Assembly (NCBI GenBank): GCA_963668595.1
Contig: OY764876.1
Location: 3,038,001 to 3,102,000, forward strand
Origin: GWE2-42-39 sp963668595
Lineage (GTDB): Bacteria; Bacteroidota; Bacteroidia; Bacteroidales; Prolixibacteraceae
DNA length: 64,000 nucleotides
Direction of reading: 5' to 3'
Both the position numbers and the translations under genes were made by a program. Each line of letters begins with the position of its first letter. The stretch's first letter is position 1. The notes under the pieces were generated by a model. The model was not told the origin of the DNA. It ran no database searches and saw only the letters and a program-made list of their open reading frames with translations. This document shows positions 24,932 through 33,477 of this stretch, in pieces.

Positions 24932-25732
24932 GTGAAAAAAAATGCATTCCTTCTGTTGGCGATTCTATTCGCTATGGTGAGTTGTGGTCCCAAAGATAAA
25001 TTTGTGCTGATTGAAACCGAATACGGGAACATGAAAATCAAGCTATACAAAGAAACTCCGCTACATCAGCAAAACTTCATCAAACTGGCAAAACAGGGAT
25101 TTTTTGATGGTCTGCTTTTTCATCGGGTAATTCAAAACTTCATGATACAGGGAGGAGATCCTGACTCGCGTAATGCAAAAGAAGGCACAATGTTGGGCTC
25201 AGGTGACCCGGGATATACGATTCCTGCCGAATTTCATGCCCAATTTTACCACCACAAGGGAGCTTTATCTGCCGCCCGAATGGGTGATAATGTAAATCCG
25301 AAGAAAGAATCGTCGGGTTCTCAATTCTTTATTGTTCAGGGTAAAACATTTACTGAAGAGCAACTTGCATCGTTGCAGCAATCGAAAAAAACGAACAAGG
25401 CTTCGGCTATTTTTCAGCGATTATTTAACGAACAAAAAGAATCGCTCATGAAATTGCGCGAAGAAGGCAAAGAAGATGAATTCAGTGTGCAAATGGCTGC
25501 TCTTCAGGAAAAAGCGGAAACCGAAGTAGCTCAAACTCCTGAGTATGTTTTCAGTGATGAGCAAAAGAAAGTTTATGCAACCATCGGAGGCTATCCTTCG
25601 CTGGACAACGAATACACAGTGTTTGGCGAAGTGGTGGAAGGACTGGATGTTATTGACAAAATTGCAGCCGTTACCACCGACGAGAACGATCGCCCCATAA
25701 AAGATGTAAAATTCAAAGTTACTGTTCTATAG
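24932..25732 (+). CDS. Cyclophilin-type peptidyl-prolyl isomerase lipoprotein, first of three
   Basis: 266 residues, probably started at GTG 24932, since no ATG fits before the signal sequence. A lipoprotein signal is visible (FLLLAILFAMVSCGPK, lipobox VSC). The cyclophilin core shows KLAKQGFFDGLLFHRVIQNF and MIQGGDPDSRNAKEGTM with the catalytic arginine in FHRV. A long helical insert (about residues 145-215) separates GSQFFIVQG from YPSLDNEYTVFGEV. It should catalyse proline isomerisation in the periplasm. The next cyclophilin begins two bases after the stop. Confidence 0.9.
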   Translation: MKKNAFLLLAILFAMVSCGPKDKFVLIETEYGNMKIKLYKETPLHQQNFIKLAKQGFFDGLLFHRVIQNFMIQGGDPDSRNAKEGTMLGSGDPGYTIPAEFHAQFYHHKGALSAARMGDNVNPKKESSGSQFFIVQGKTFTEEQLASLQQSKKTNKASAIFQRLFNEQKESLMKLREEGKEDEFSVQMAALQEKAETEVAQTPEYVFSDEQKKVYATIGGYPSLDNEYTVFGEVVEGLDVIDKIAAVTTDENDRPIKDVKFKVTVL

Positions 25733-25734
25733 TT

Positions 25735-26547
25735 GTGAAAAAAAGATTCTTACAAATACTCTGCATTGTTGTTTGGGTGCCATTATTTTCGAATGCGCAA
25801 GAGCGAGTAATACAAATTTCAACGAATCTGGGAAATATGACATTCCGGCTATTCGATGACACACCCAAACACCGGGATGCATTTATTGAACTGACTCAGC
25901 AGAACTATTACGATGGAACACTATTTTACCGGGTTATTCAGGATTACCTGATACAGGGAGGTTCGCGTTCCTCGCGCAATGCTCCGCCAGGAAAACGCAT
26001 TGGCTACGGCGATCCCGACAAAACGGTTGACGACGAAATACTACCACACTATTTCCATAAAAAAGGAGTACTCTGTGCTCCTCGCCAACCCGACGAAGTG
26101 AATCCGTTCAAACAATCAGATATTTCGCAATTCTACATTGTAAAAGGACAGGTTTTTACTTCCGGACAACTCGACACCCTGGAACTGGCAGTAAATCGCC
26201 CGATACGAAAACGAGTGTACAATCAGATTATGACTGCCTCTGTACGCGAAAAGTTGAAACAGTTAAAAGAGGAAAAAAACGTTGATCGATTCAGAGAACT
26301 GGCCGACCGGATGAAGAAAGAAATTGATGCAGAGTATTACATGCAACAAGGCCGGCTCGAATTTTCGGAAGCTCAGCGAAAAGCTTATACAAGTGTTGGT
26401 GGTTATCCCGATCTGGACGGCAAGTACACCATTTTTGGCGAATGTGTGGAAGGTCTTGATGTAATTGACCGGATTGCTGCTCAAAAAACCGACGGAAACG
26501 ACCGCCCGTTGCAAAACGTAGTTATTACAGTAAAAGTGATCCGCTGA
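25735..26547 (+). CDS. Cyclophilin-type peptidyl-prolyl isomerase, exported, second of three
   Basis: 270 residues from GTG 25735, two bases after the previous stop, so cotranslation is likely. The signal peptide (ILCIVVWVPLFSNAQ) suits signal peptidase I. Core motifs are LTQQNYYDGTLFYRVIQDYL and IQGGSRSSRNAPPGK; the F-x-R-V arginine is kept but the histidine of FHRV is Tyr. SQFYIVKG and YPDLDGKYTIFGECVEGLDV follow a helical insert like that of the first copy. It is a clear tandem paralogue. Confidence 0.88.
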   Translation: MKKRFLQILCIVVWVPLFSNAQERVIQISTNLGNMTFRLFDDTPKHRDAFIELTQQNYYDGTLFYRVIQDYLIQGGSRSSRNAPPGKRIGYGDPDKTVDDEILPHYFHKKGVLCAPRQPDEVNPFKQSDISQFYIVKGQVFTSGQLDTLELAVNRPIRKRVYNQIMTASVREKLKQLKEEKNVDRFRELADRMKKEIDAEYYMQQGRLEFSEAQRKAYTSVGGYPDLDGKYTIFGECVEGLDVIDRIAAQKTDGNDRPLQNVVITVKVIR

Positions 26548-26654
26548 TGCAATTTCAATTAAAAGAAGAAGCCAAATCATTACAGAACTAAGTAATCAGA
26601 ATAATATATCGCCGTGATAAACATAATATAAGATACTGATTGTCTGTCGCACGA

Positions 26655-26690
26655 CAAATTGTAAATGGTAAATTATTTAATGGTAAATAC
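26655..26690. repeat. 36-bp intergenic repeat, copy 2
   Basis: Identical to 17611-17646 at 35 of 36 positions (G for A at position 13). The flanking words TGATTGTC...CAAATTG also resemble each other. It lies 15 bases before the third cyclophilin gene. Confidence 0.8.
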
Positions 26691-26704
26691 TTAATTATAT
26701 ACCG

Positions 26705-28039
26705 ATGAGAAAAAAGCTGGCTATTTTGATACTGTCTTTTTTTATGGCTGCCTGCATGTCGGGACAAAAGCAAGAACCAACCGCCAGTCCTGTTGCATCA
26801 AAAAACGAATCAGCACAGGAAAAAAAGGAAAATGAAAGTTCGTATGCCGGGTTCTTGGCTTCTATTGTGAAAATTGAAACGTTTGACAATGGCCGTGTGT
26901 TGGAAAGTGGTCAGGGATTTTTTGTTGCCGAAGATATTGTAGTGACCCGCTTGTCGCTGATGGGAGATGCCACCGAAGCAAAATGCACCACATTGAATGA
27001 TTCTGAAAAGTTCAACATTGCTGGCTATCTGGCTATCGACCGGATTAACGATTTAGTTTTGCTGAAAACAGAAGGCATCAAACGCCCTGCAATTCCCTTG
27101 TATTCCGGCGTTGTTCCGAACGGAGCAAAAACAATTTACCTGACCAATGCCAGTGGCAGCACCGTTCCGCTTCACCGCGGGAAAATTCTCAGTTATACAA
27201 AAGTAAACGGCAATTACCGCTACACGCTGAATAACCAATTTCGATCATCCAGCTACGGAACCCCCGTTTTTGTTTCTAATCAGCAAGCAATCGGACTGGC
27301 ATTTTCTGAAACCGTTGATTATGAAGTTCGTTATTATGCCATTCCTTCGGGATATATTACTGAACTACTGAAAACCAAATCAGAGCGTGTTTCTCCATTA
27401 AAACAAATTAGTTTGACAGACCCCGCTTTGTCGGAAGCAAACAGCCGAATAAAAGGACTTCGTATTGAAACCGATTACGGAAATATTCTCATTCGTTTGC
27501 ATAACCAAACTCCTGCCTACCGCGACAATTTCATCAAACTGGTGCGCGAACATTATTTCGACAGTTTACTTATCCACCGGGTAATCAAAGGATTTTGCAT
27601 TCAGAGTGGCGCTGCCGACACCCGCTATGCTTCCTCCGATGATGTGGTCGGATGGAAAGGCCCCGGATATACGTTGCCTGCACACATCGTTCCCGGACTG
27701 TTTCATCGCCGAGGAGTAATCGGGTCGCCCCGAAAACCTGATACCAAAAACTCGAAACGCCGCTCCGACGGATCGCAATTTTATATTGTTACAGGCCGCG
27801 TTTACAACGACGCCGAACTCAATGATATTGAGAAAGAAAACGGCATAAAATTCACTGTCGATCAACGACGCGTATATAAAACAGAAGGAGGGGCTCCGCA
27901 TATTGATGGCACTTACACCATTTTTGGAGAAGTGACACAAGGAATGGAAATTGCCGATCAGATTGTAAAAAAAGAGGTCGGAAGTGAATTCCGACCTAAA
28001 GAAGATATCCGGGTTAAACGAATTGTCATTATCGAATAA
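26705..28039 (+). CDS. Lipoprotein with degenerate trypsin-like domain fused to cyclophilin
   Basis: 444 residues. A lipoprotein signal (LAILILSFFMAACMSGQ, lipobox AAC) is followed by a charged linker. Residues about 50-235 resemble an HtrA-like trypsin fold: GQGFFVAEDIVVTRLSLMG, RINDLVLLKTEG and SSYGTPVFVSNQQAIGLAF. The usual catalytic His (TNxHV) and Ser (GNSGGP) are replaced, so proteolysis is unlikely. Residues about 255-444 are a cyclophilin: DSLLIHRVIKGFCIQSG, GSQFYIVTGRVYND and GTYTIFGEVTQGMEI. It follows two other cyclophilins and may act as a binding chaperone. Its stop abuts that of the next, opposite gene with no gap. Confidence 0.8.
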   Translation: MRKKLAILILSFFMAACMSGQKQEPTASPVASKNESAQEKKENESSYAGFLASIVKIETFDNGRVLESGQGFFVAEDIVVTRLSLMGDATEAKCTTLNDSEKFNIAGYLAIDRINDLVLLKTEGIKRPAIPLYSGVVPNGAKTIYLTNASGSTVPLHRGKILSYTKVNGNYRYTLNNQFRSSSYGTPVFVSNQQAIGLAFSETVDYEVRYYAIPSGYITELLKTKSERVSPLKQISLTDPALSEANSRIKGLRIETDYGNILIRLHNQTPAYRDNFIKLVREHYFDSLLIHRVIKGFCIQSGAADTRYASSDDVVGWKGPGYTLPAHIVPGLFHRRGVIGSPRKPDTKNSKRRSDGSQFYIVTGRVYNDAELNDIEKENGIKFTVDQRRVYKTEGGAPHIDGTYTIFGEVTQGMEIADQIVKKEVGSEFRPKEDIRVKRIVIIE

Positions 28040-29509
28040 TTATTCCAACCCAACACGAAGGCCATTGGAATTTCCCTGCGCATTATAGAATCCACCATCA
28101 ACAGTGGTTTCTCCGGTGTGCAATTTAACCAGAAATCCAACCAAATACCAGTTATTCGATTCAACAACTTTACTTGCTACCACCTCTTTCCCATTCAGAT
28201 AAGTAGAAGTATAGGTATATTTTACAGGTATTTCAAACCACCCGGCAGTTTTTGCAGAAGTGCTCATTTTTACATTCTTCGGATTAATACTTGTATCCAC
28301 ATTCGGATTACATGCATGAAATTCGCCCGGATCGAGCACCCATTCCGTAGTAAAAACCATTGAATTGTAGGGCTTTTTGCCATATTCACCTGTACGCTGT
28401 TCGGTGTTTTCATATTTTGTATCCATGAAAAGACTGGCTTTCCCGTTTCCTACCGTAATACGAATTGGACAGGGAGGAACCGGTAAATTTCGGACGTTTC
28501 TTGTAAAGCAGGCTTCAAAGGTTTCATGCACATCCGAAAAATTCTTATTCGACTGCACCAAATCTTCAAAACATTTTTTAGCCATCTCTGTGCTCACTCC
28601 AGCTTCTACGGCACGAGTCAGGTCGTCCTGTGCATCCGAAAAACGATCGAGCAAATGACGAGCAGCTGCACGGGCAATAAATAATTTCGGATGTTTCAAA
28701 TTATCAATGGCCATCGAATACCGGGCTTCTGCCGATTTAAAATCCGCTTTCTCCATATACATATTTCCCTGGAGATAGGCAGAACGGGCAACCCCAACCG
28801 GCGGCTCCGGAATATTACATTCGTCGGTGAGCACAACGGTTGTTTTTTCAGTCACCGACTGTTTCACTGGTTGTTGCTGAACAATCACGGCCGGACGCTT
28901 AAAACGACTCCCCGAAGCATCATTCAATACCAATTGAATAGCAGCTTCCGGATTTTTATCGTAAGCACTTGCATGTCTCTGCCCATTTCCTTCGATAAAA
29001 AGAACCAGCGAATTTCCCGATTTCCAGTCGTTCTGACTGGTTATTTCTGTAATAACCGTTGAAATATCGGGCGATTTCATCATTTCTCCGGCCTGTGTCC
29101 AGGCTTCCACATTGTTCCAATTCATTCTGGCCTTGGTTCGGATACGGGACGATAGATTCCGATTAACGGCCTGAAATGGTTCAGCGTTGGCCACTTTTTC
29201 TCCGGTAATTGACAACATACTGATTTTTGATGCAGGCTGATCGACATGAAAAACGAGGTAACAGTTCGATAGCGGAGCTCCCCTTTCGACAGCCACATCG
29301 GTAAACCGAAGTCCCACCAGTTGCTTCATGTTCTTGGCATTAGTCGGATCAGCAGTCAGATCAATTACCGGACTATTCAACATCACAGTTGTAAAACCAG
29401 CCGATTCCTCTGCATCGTTTTCAGGCGAATTAATCTGATAATTTTGAGCATTCACATACAAGGTAGAAAACAACAACTGACACACGATAAGTGCTAACGC
29501 GTTCTTCAT
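28040..29509 (-). CDS. Secreted protein with DNRLRE-like domain and TPR-like segment
   Basis: 489 residues with a signal peptide (ALIVCQLLFSTLYVNAQ). Residues about 25-195 show the DNRLRE-type beta-sandwich pattern: LVGLRFTDVAVERGAPLSNC, YLVFHVDQPA, VEAWTQAGEMMKSPDISTVI and SLVLFIEGNGQRHASAYD. A helical stretch about 240-330 looks like TPR repeats (AYLQGNMYMEKADFKSAEAR, ARAAARHLLDRFSDAQDDL). The C-terminal 150 residues are not recognised. It is probably a surface or periplasmic binding protein. It converges on the cyclophilin-fusion gene end to end. Confidence 0.6.
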   Translation of the reverse strand: MKNALALIVCQLLFSTLYVNAQNYQINSPENDAEESAGFTTVMLNSPVIDLTADPTNAKNMKQLVGLRFTDVAVERGAPLSNCYLVFHVDQPASKISMLSITGEKVANAEPFQAVNRNLSSRIRTKARMNWNNVEAWTQAGEMMKSPDISTVITEITSQNDWKSGNSLVLFIEGNGQRHASAYDKNPEAAIQLVLNDASGSRFKRPAVIVQQQPVKQSVTEKTTVVLTDECNIPEPPVGVARSAYLQGNMYMEKADFKSAEARYSMAIDNLKHPKLFIARAAARHLLDRFSDAQDDLTRAVEAGVSTEMAKKCFEDLVQSNKNFSDVHETFEACFTRNVRNLPVPPCPIRITVGNGKASLFMDTKYENTEQRTGEYGKKPYNSMVFTTEWVLDPGEFHACNPNVDTSINPKNVKMSTSAKTAGWFEIPVKYTYTSTYLNGKEVVASKVVESNNWYLVGFLVKLHTGETTVDGGFYNAQGNSNGLRVGLE

Positions 29510-29596
29510 GGTTTTGGCTTTTAAGTTTTCGTCAAGTTACCACCTTTTTTTATGCAAGTCAATGTCTTGTGTTCGACTCAAATCAACCATAAAGGC

Positions 29597-29630
29597 AAAA
29601 AAAATCCCGCTTCAATAAAGAAACGGGATC
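29597..29630 (-). terminator. Intrinsic terminator of the greA-HIT unit
   Basis: On the minus strand GATCCCGTTTC pairs with GAAGCGGGAT around TTTATT, followed by a run of eight T. It lies 24 bases after the HIT gene stop. Confidence 0.85.
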
Positions 29631-29653
29631 AAATTTATTTGGTAAACAGTCTT

Positions 29654-30049
29654 TTATTCAATATTTGCAGCAATGCTGTCGCGAATTACGACAAATTCAT
29701 CCGGCGATAATTTCATTTTTTTGCTGAAATTAAGCAAATCAGCTTCGCTTTGCATTGGCACCAGATGAATGTGTGCATGAGGCACTTCGAGCCCCAATAC
29801 CAACACTCCTACTTTCACACACGGAATGGCTTTTTTCAGACCCTCAGCTACTTTTTTTGCAAAAAGTTGTAATCCGGCATACGTTTCATTATCCAGGTCG
29901 AACAAGTAATCGACTTCTTTTTTGGGAATTACCAATGTATGCCCCTTAACTACCGGCATAATGTCGAGAAAAGCATAGAAATTTTCATCCTCCGCCACTT
30001 TGTACGAAGGAATTTCTCCATTAACGATTCGTGTGAAAATGCTAGCCAT
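29654..30049 (-). CDS. HIT family nucleotide-binding protein
   Basis: 131 residues. The start MASIFTRIVNGEIPSYKVAE and GHTLVIPKKEVDYLFDLD are standard for the HINT branch. The histidine triad is HAHIHLVPM (about 90-98). Such enzymes hydrolyse nucleotide phosphoramidates or act on AMP-linked substrates. It lies 12 bases after greA in the same orientation and is closed by an intrinsic terminator. Sequence cannot give its substrate. Confidence 0.92.
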   Translation of the reverse strand: MASIFTRIVNGEIPSYKVAEDENFYAFLDIMPVVKGHTLVIPKKEVDYLFDLDNETYAGLQLFAKKVAEGLKKAIPCVKVGVLVLGLEVPHAHIHLVPMQSEADLLNFSKKMKLSPDEFVVIRDSIAANIE

Positions 30050-30061
30050 TGAGCTTTACTT

Positions 30062-30535
30062 TTAAATTGAAATATCGATGATCTCGAAAGGAATTGTTCC
30101 TGAAGGAACTGTAATTTCAACCACATCGCCCACCTTTTTGCCCAGCAAACCTTGTGCTATCGGCGTTCCGATAGAGATTTTGCCAGCTTTCAAATCGGCT
30201 TCATGTTCAGAAACAATGGTGTACTGCATACTTGCATTGTTCTTTTTATTTTTGATGGTTACCTTGTTCAAAATCTGAACACATGAGGTGTCAATCTTCG
30301 ATTCATCAATAATTCGGGCACTGGCAATTTTCTCGCGCAGAATAGCAATTTTTGCTTCCAACATGCCTTGTGCATCTTTGGCTGCATCGTACTCTGCATT
30401 CTCAGAAATATCGCCCTTTTCAATGGCTTCTCCGATCTGTTTCGAAATAGCCGGCCGTTCAACGGTCATCAGATGTTCTAATTCATCTTTCAATTTCTTC
30501 AGACCTTCTTCTGTAATGTATGAAACCTTTCCCAT
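30062..30535 (-). CDS. greA: Transcription elongation factor GreA
   Basis: 157 residues from ATG 30535 (MGKVSYITEEGLKKLKDELE). An in-frame upstream start at 30604 adds an unconserved stretch and is rejected. The N-terminal coiled coil includes GDISENAEYDAAKDAQGMLE with the conserved acidic tip D-E-N-AEY, and the C-terminal FKBP-like domain includes ISIGTPIAQGLLGKKVGDVV. GreA rescues backtracked RNA polymerase by stimulating transcript cleavage. It forms a two-gene unit with the HIT gene. Confidence 0.95.
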   Translation of the reverse strand: MGKVSYITEEGLKKLKDELEHLMTVERPAISKQIGEAIEKGDISENAEYDAAKDAQGMLEAKIAILREKIASARIIDESKIDTSCVQILNKVTIKNKKNNASMQYTIVSEHEADLKAGKISIGTPIAQGLLGKKVGDVVEITVPSGTIPFEIIDISI

Positions 30536-30680
30536 AGCATAATTTTTTTCTACTATATAAAACAAAAAAGAATTCCGGCTTTTTGCGGAACTCTTTCGGA
30601 ACAAAATTATATAAATTTTTCTATTTATTCGAATATTTTTCCCGAAATTTCTTTTAAATCATTGATTGAAAGCAAATTCT

Positions 30681-31118
30681 TCAATATTTGCGTTGAAGTA
30701 TTTCAGAATAAACAACTGCTTTCTTCATCGAAAATCCATCCATCAGTGCCGAGACTTTTTGTCGTGCTCGTTTCGTTTTCATCTCTTTCCCTGCGGATGT
30801 CTGATTTAAAATCACCAGCTCTTTTTCTCTTGCGTTTCGGGCCAGTTCTTCCGTCAAAAAAGCTTGTGGCTTATTCTTTTTCTTTGTCGGAACTACGTAG
30901 CCAGAAACCGGCTCGGGAACAGTTGCCGGTTGCATGGGTCGTGGCGGAGGTTCGTCAAGACCAAAATTGGTACCCAAAAGTTGCTCCAGAAAAGATTCGC
31001 TCCGCCGGCCATCACCTCCATGCAGCGGAGGTGTAGCACCCTTTTTGCCTTTGTTGCGGTTAAATGCGCCAACAATAGAAAGCAAAATGGCCAGAATTAT
31101 AAAAATATATTCTTCCAT
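30681..31118 (-). CDS. Small membrane-anchored protein of unknown function
   Basis: 145 residues. One N-terminal hydrophobic helix (YIFIILAILLSIVGAF) is followed by a basic, glycine- and proline-rich stretch (NRNKGKKG, DEPPPRPMQPATVPEP) and a charged helical C-terminus (MKTKRARQKVSALMDGFSMK). The topology suggests an inner-membrane anchor with a cytoplasmic tail. No family was recognised. The gene lies between greA and the divergent Rieske-like gene and looks real from its length and codon use. Confidence 0.6.
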   Translation of the reverse strand: MEEYIFIILAILLSIVGAFNRNKGKKGATPPLHGGDGRRSESFLEQLLGTNFGLDEPPPRPMQPATVPEPVSGYVVPTKKKNKPQAFLTEELARNAREKELVILNQTSAGKEMKTKRARQKVSALMDGFSMKKAVVYSEILQRKY

Positions 31119-31146
31119 AACGGATGATTTCTACTTCTGAATAAAA

Positions 31147-31154
31147 TAAATTTG
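31147..31154 (+). promoter_or_regulatory. Candidate -7 box of the Rieske-like gene
   Basis: TAAATTTG fits TAnnTTTG and lies 35 bases before the ATG at 31189. Confidence 0.4.
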
Positions 31155-31188
31155 CAATTCTTTGGTTAATGCAATAAAGATAGAGAAA

Positions 31189-31641
31189 ATGAAACATATT
31201 ATACAACGAATTGCTCAGCTATTTCTGGTTGCGGCCTTTATAATTGGACCTGTTTCGTGTAATAAGGATTCCAACACACTGATTCCATGGGTTCCTGTGA
31301 GTATTCAGATTTCTCTTGCCAATTACATCGACCTGAATGCCCCGGGCGGTTATATTTATTTTCCTGATCAGGGTTATGCCGGAGTAATTGTGTATTGTGC
31401 TGACAATGTAAGCCAGCAATATTATGCGTTTGATGCGGCTTGTACCCACGAAGTATCGCGAGAATGTTCGCTTCTGACCAAAGGAGCCATTGACGGAACC
31501 ATTGCAACCTGCCCTTGTTGCGGATCAAAATATATCCTGTTTGGTGGCGGATATGTGCTGAATGGCCCGGCCAAAGACCCGCTCAAACAGTACCACGTGC
31601 AAATTCTCAATGGAGGAAACAATTTGCGGATTTACAATTAA
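31189..31641 (+). CDS. Rieske-like [2Fe-2S] lipoprotein with CxH...CxCC motif
   Basis: 150 residues from ATG 31189; the upstream TTG at 31162 lies at the expected transcript start and is rejected. A lipoprotein signal is visible (LFLVAAFIIGPVSCNKD). The first cluster motif is AACTHEVSREC (Cys-X-His). The second reads TCPCCGSKYILFGGGYVLNG, where classical Rieske proteins have C-x-x-H-G-S. The second histidine is thus a cysteine, so ligation may be three Cys plus one His. The rest (GPAKDPLKQYHV) is normal for the family. It is probably an extracytoplasmic electron carrier or remnant; no oxidoreductase partner is adjacent. Confidence 0.75.
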   Translation: MKHIIQRIAQLFLVAAFIIGPVSCNKDSNTLIPWVPVSIQISLANYIDLNAPGGYIYFPDQGYAGVIVYCADNVSQQYYAFDAACTHEVSRECSLLTKGAIDGTIATCPCCGSKYILFGGGYVLNGPAKDPLKQYHVQILNGGNNLRIYN

Positions 31642-31649
31642 ACAATTCC

Positions 31650-32114
31650 TTACACCAGTTCAAACACTTTTCGTTTTGCAAGCTCGAAAAGAAATACCCG
31701 GTGAAATTCAGACTCAAAATGCCAATTATCAAGCTTATTTGAGAAATTGTATGAAACCGGACTATCGGTCATGTCGGCAGTGATAATCAACCAGATGAGA
31801 GTCAGCCGTTTTTTTCGGTAAAGCGGAAGTTTTTCTTCTTTTGCATGAATCGTGAATGCAATATTCTCGTACGAAATTTCAGGATGAAGATAAACCGAAT
31901 CGCCTTTGAAGGAATGGAAGTCTGGCTTTTCGTAATCAGGACCATGAAGTTTCGTAAGCTCGATGCCTGTTGAAATTTTAGCCGTATTGTGCAAGGTAAA
32001 ATCCGGCGATTCTGTTTTTATCAGCCTGCCTTTCGGAAACGAGTCGTATTCCTGCCGGAACAAGTCCATAACCAGCTTTTCCTCTTCTACCTGATTAAAA
32101 TGATTTAACGACAT
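31650..32114 (-). CDS. Unknown protein with possible PD-(D/E)XK nuclease-like core
   Basis: 154 residues from ATG 32114; a GTG nine bases upstream is possible. The segment ESPDFTLHNTAKISTGIELT resembles PD-x-n-(E)-x-(T/K) of restriction-like folds, followed by KLHGPDYEKPDF. Hydrophobic strands (RLTLIWLIITADM) fit an alpha/beta core. The lysine of the motif is not obvious (IELTK). No neighbour helps: the convergent Rieske-like gene ends eight bases away. Function is unknown; the nuclease suggestion is tentative. Confidence 0.45.
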   Translation of the reverse strand: MSLNHFNQVEEEKLVMDLFRQEYDSFPKGRLIKTESPDFTLHNTAKISTGIELTKLHGPDYEKPDFHSFKGDSVYLHPEISYENIAFTIHAKEEKLPLYRKKRLTLIWLIITADMTDSPVSYNFSNKLDNWHFESEFHRVFLFELAKRKVFELV

Positions 32115-32210
32115 GAAGTGCACAGCATCGATTTTTAAATTGTGATAAGCCTAAAATTAGTCATTCACTTCTTGCAATCAAAACGATACCAATACCTTCG
32201 CCGGCAAAAC

Positions 32211-33443
32211 TTACTTTTTTCTCTTTTTCTTTTGATTTTCCTGCCTGGCATCTTCCTTCATCAGCGAGCGCCAATCGTCGTCATGATCCTTGGTGAATTC
32301 AAGAGTTTCTTTGTATTCGGTCTTTTCAATATTGAGCACATTTATTTTTTTGCCCAGATATTCTTCAATCTCTTCTAAAATTGGTTTTTCTTCGGTACTG
32401 CAAAACGACACGGCAACACCACGCTCATTTCCACGGCCGGTTCGTCCCACCCGGTGCACATAATTTTCAGCCTGATCGGGCAAATCGTAGTTAACAACAA
32501 AATTTACGCCTTTCACATCAATTCCGCGGGCACTTACATCGGTTGCTATCAGCATGTTTATTTCGCCTTTCCGAAAACGATCCATTACATCAAACCGATC
32601 TTTTTGTTCTTTGTCGCCATGAATTGTTTCGCTGGCAACACTAACCCGATCCATTGCTTTTTTTACCCGCTCGGCCCTCACTTTGGTACGCACAAACACC
32701 AGTACTTTTTTCCCGGGATTTTCTTCCACCAGTCGTTCTAAAAAGAAGCGTTTATCGTCCATTTCGATATAAGCCACCGAGTGATCCACATTTTTAGCCA
32801 CCGGATTCTTCGGCGAAATTTGAATACGTATTGGTTTTCGAGTGAGAGAATATGCCAGTTTCTTGATTTTTTCGTCGATGGTTGCCGAGAAAAAGAGGGT
32901 TTGCCGATCTTTGGGCAAAAATTTCAATAAGTCGCGAATGTCTTTAATGAAACCGAGATCTAGCATGTGATCCGCCTCATCCAGAATTAAAATCTCAACC
33001 CGGCTAAAGTTGATATGTCCCTGACTAACCAAATCGAACATTCGACCCGGCGTAGCCACCAGAATATCAATTCCTTTTTCGAGCCGGGCAATTTGTGGTT
33101 CCTGCTCAACTCCACCAAACACACAAAATGTTTTCACCCGGGTATGCTTGCCAATTTGCTCAAACACTTCGGTAATTTGCAATGCCAGCTCACGGGTTGG
33201 AACCATCACCAGACATTTAATGCCATCCGGGCGATTTTTTATTTTCCGCTCGTCGAGCAAATGAAGCACAGGAATAGCAAAAGCTGCTGTCTTTCCGGTT
33301 CCTGTTTGAGCGATCGCCAGCACATCTTCGCCGTTCAAAATCGGTGAAATTGATTTATATTGAATGTCGGTTGGTCGTTTAAAACCCAACTTGTCCAGAC
33401 TCTTTTTTATTTCCGGAGAGATAAAATATTGCTCAAACTTCAT
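32211..33443 (-). CDS. DEAD-box ATP-dependent RNA helicase, RhlE-like
   Basis: 410 residues. Motifs in order: Q motif GFKRPTDIQYKSI, motif I AQTGTGKTAAF, PTRELALQ, TPGR, motif II LDEADHML, motif III SAT, FVRTK, motif V TDVSARGIDVKGV and motif VI HRVGRTGRG. The C-terminal tail is short and lysine-rich (ENQKKKRKK), as in RhlE proteins acting in ribosome assembly and RNA decay. It is a single leftward gene with a candidate -7 box about 27 bases upstream. Which RhlE/DeaD paralogue it is cannot be told. Confidence 0.93.
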   Translation of the reverse strand: MKFEQYFISPEIKKSLDKLGFKRPTDIQYKSISPILNGEDVLAIAQTGTGKTAAFAIPVLHLLDERKIKNRPDGIKCLVMVPTRELALQITEVFEQIGKHTRVKTFCVFGGVEQEPQIARLEKGIDILVATPGRMFDLVSQGHINFSRVEILILDEADHMLDLGFIKDIRDLLKFLPKDRQTLFFSATIDEKIKKLAYSLTRKPIRIQISPKNPVAKNVDHSVAYIEMDDKRFFLERLVEENPGKKVLVFVRTKVRAERVKKAMDRVSVASETIHGDKEQKDRFDVMDRFRKGEINMLIATDVSARGIDVKGVNFVVNYDLPDQAENYVHRVGRTGRGNERGVAVSFCSTEEKPILEEIEEYLGKKINVLNIEKTEYKETLEFTKDHDDDWRSLMKEDARQENQKKKRKK

Positions 33444-33469
33444 AATTGAATTAGTGTGTTTTCAGGCTA

Positions 33470-33477
33470 CAAAGCTA
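33470..33477 (-). promoter_or_regulatory. Candidate -7 box of the DEAD-box helicase gene
   Basis: TAGCTTTG on the minus strand fits TAnnTTTG, 27 bases before the start codon. Confidence 0.4.

Noticed and set aside
26705..27420. Active serine protease in the third cyclophilin protein
   Set aside because: The positions of the catalytic His (TRLSLMG) and Ser (SSYGTPV) lack the usual TNxHV and GNSGGP patterns.
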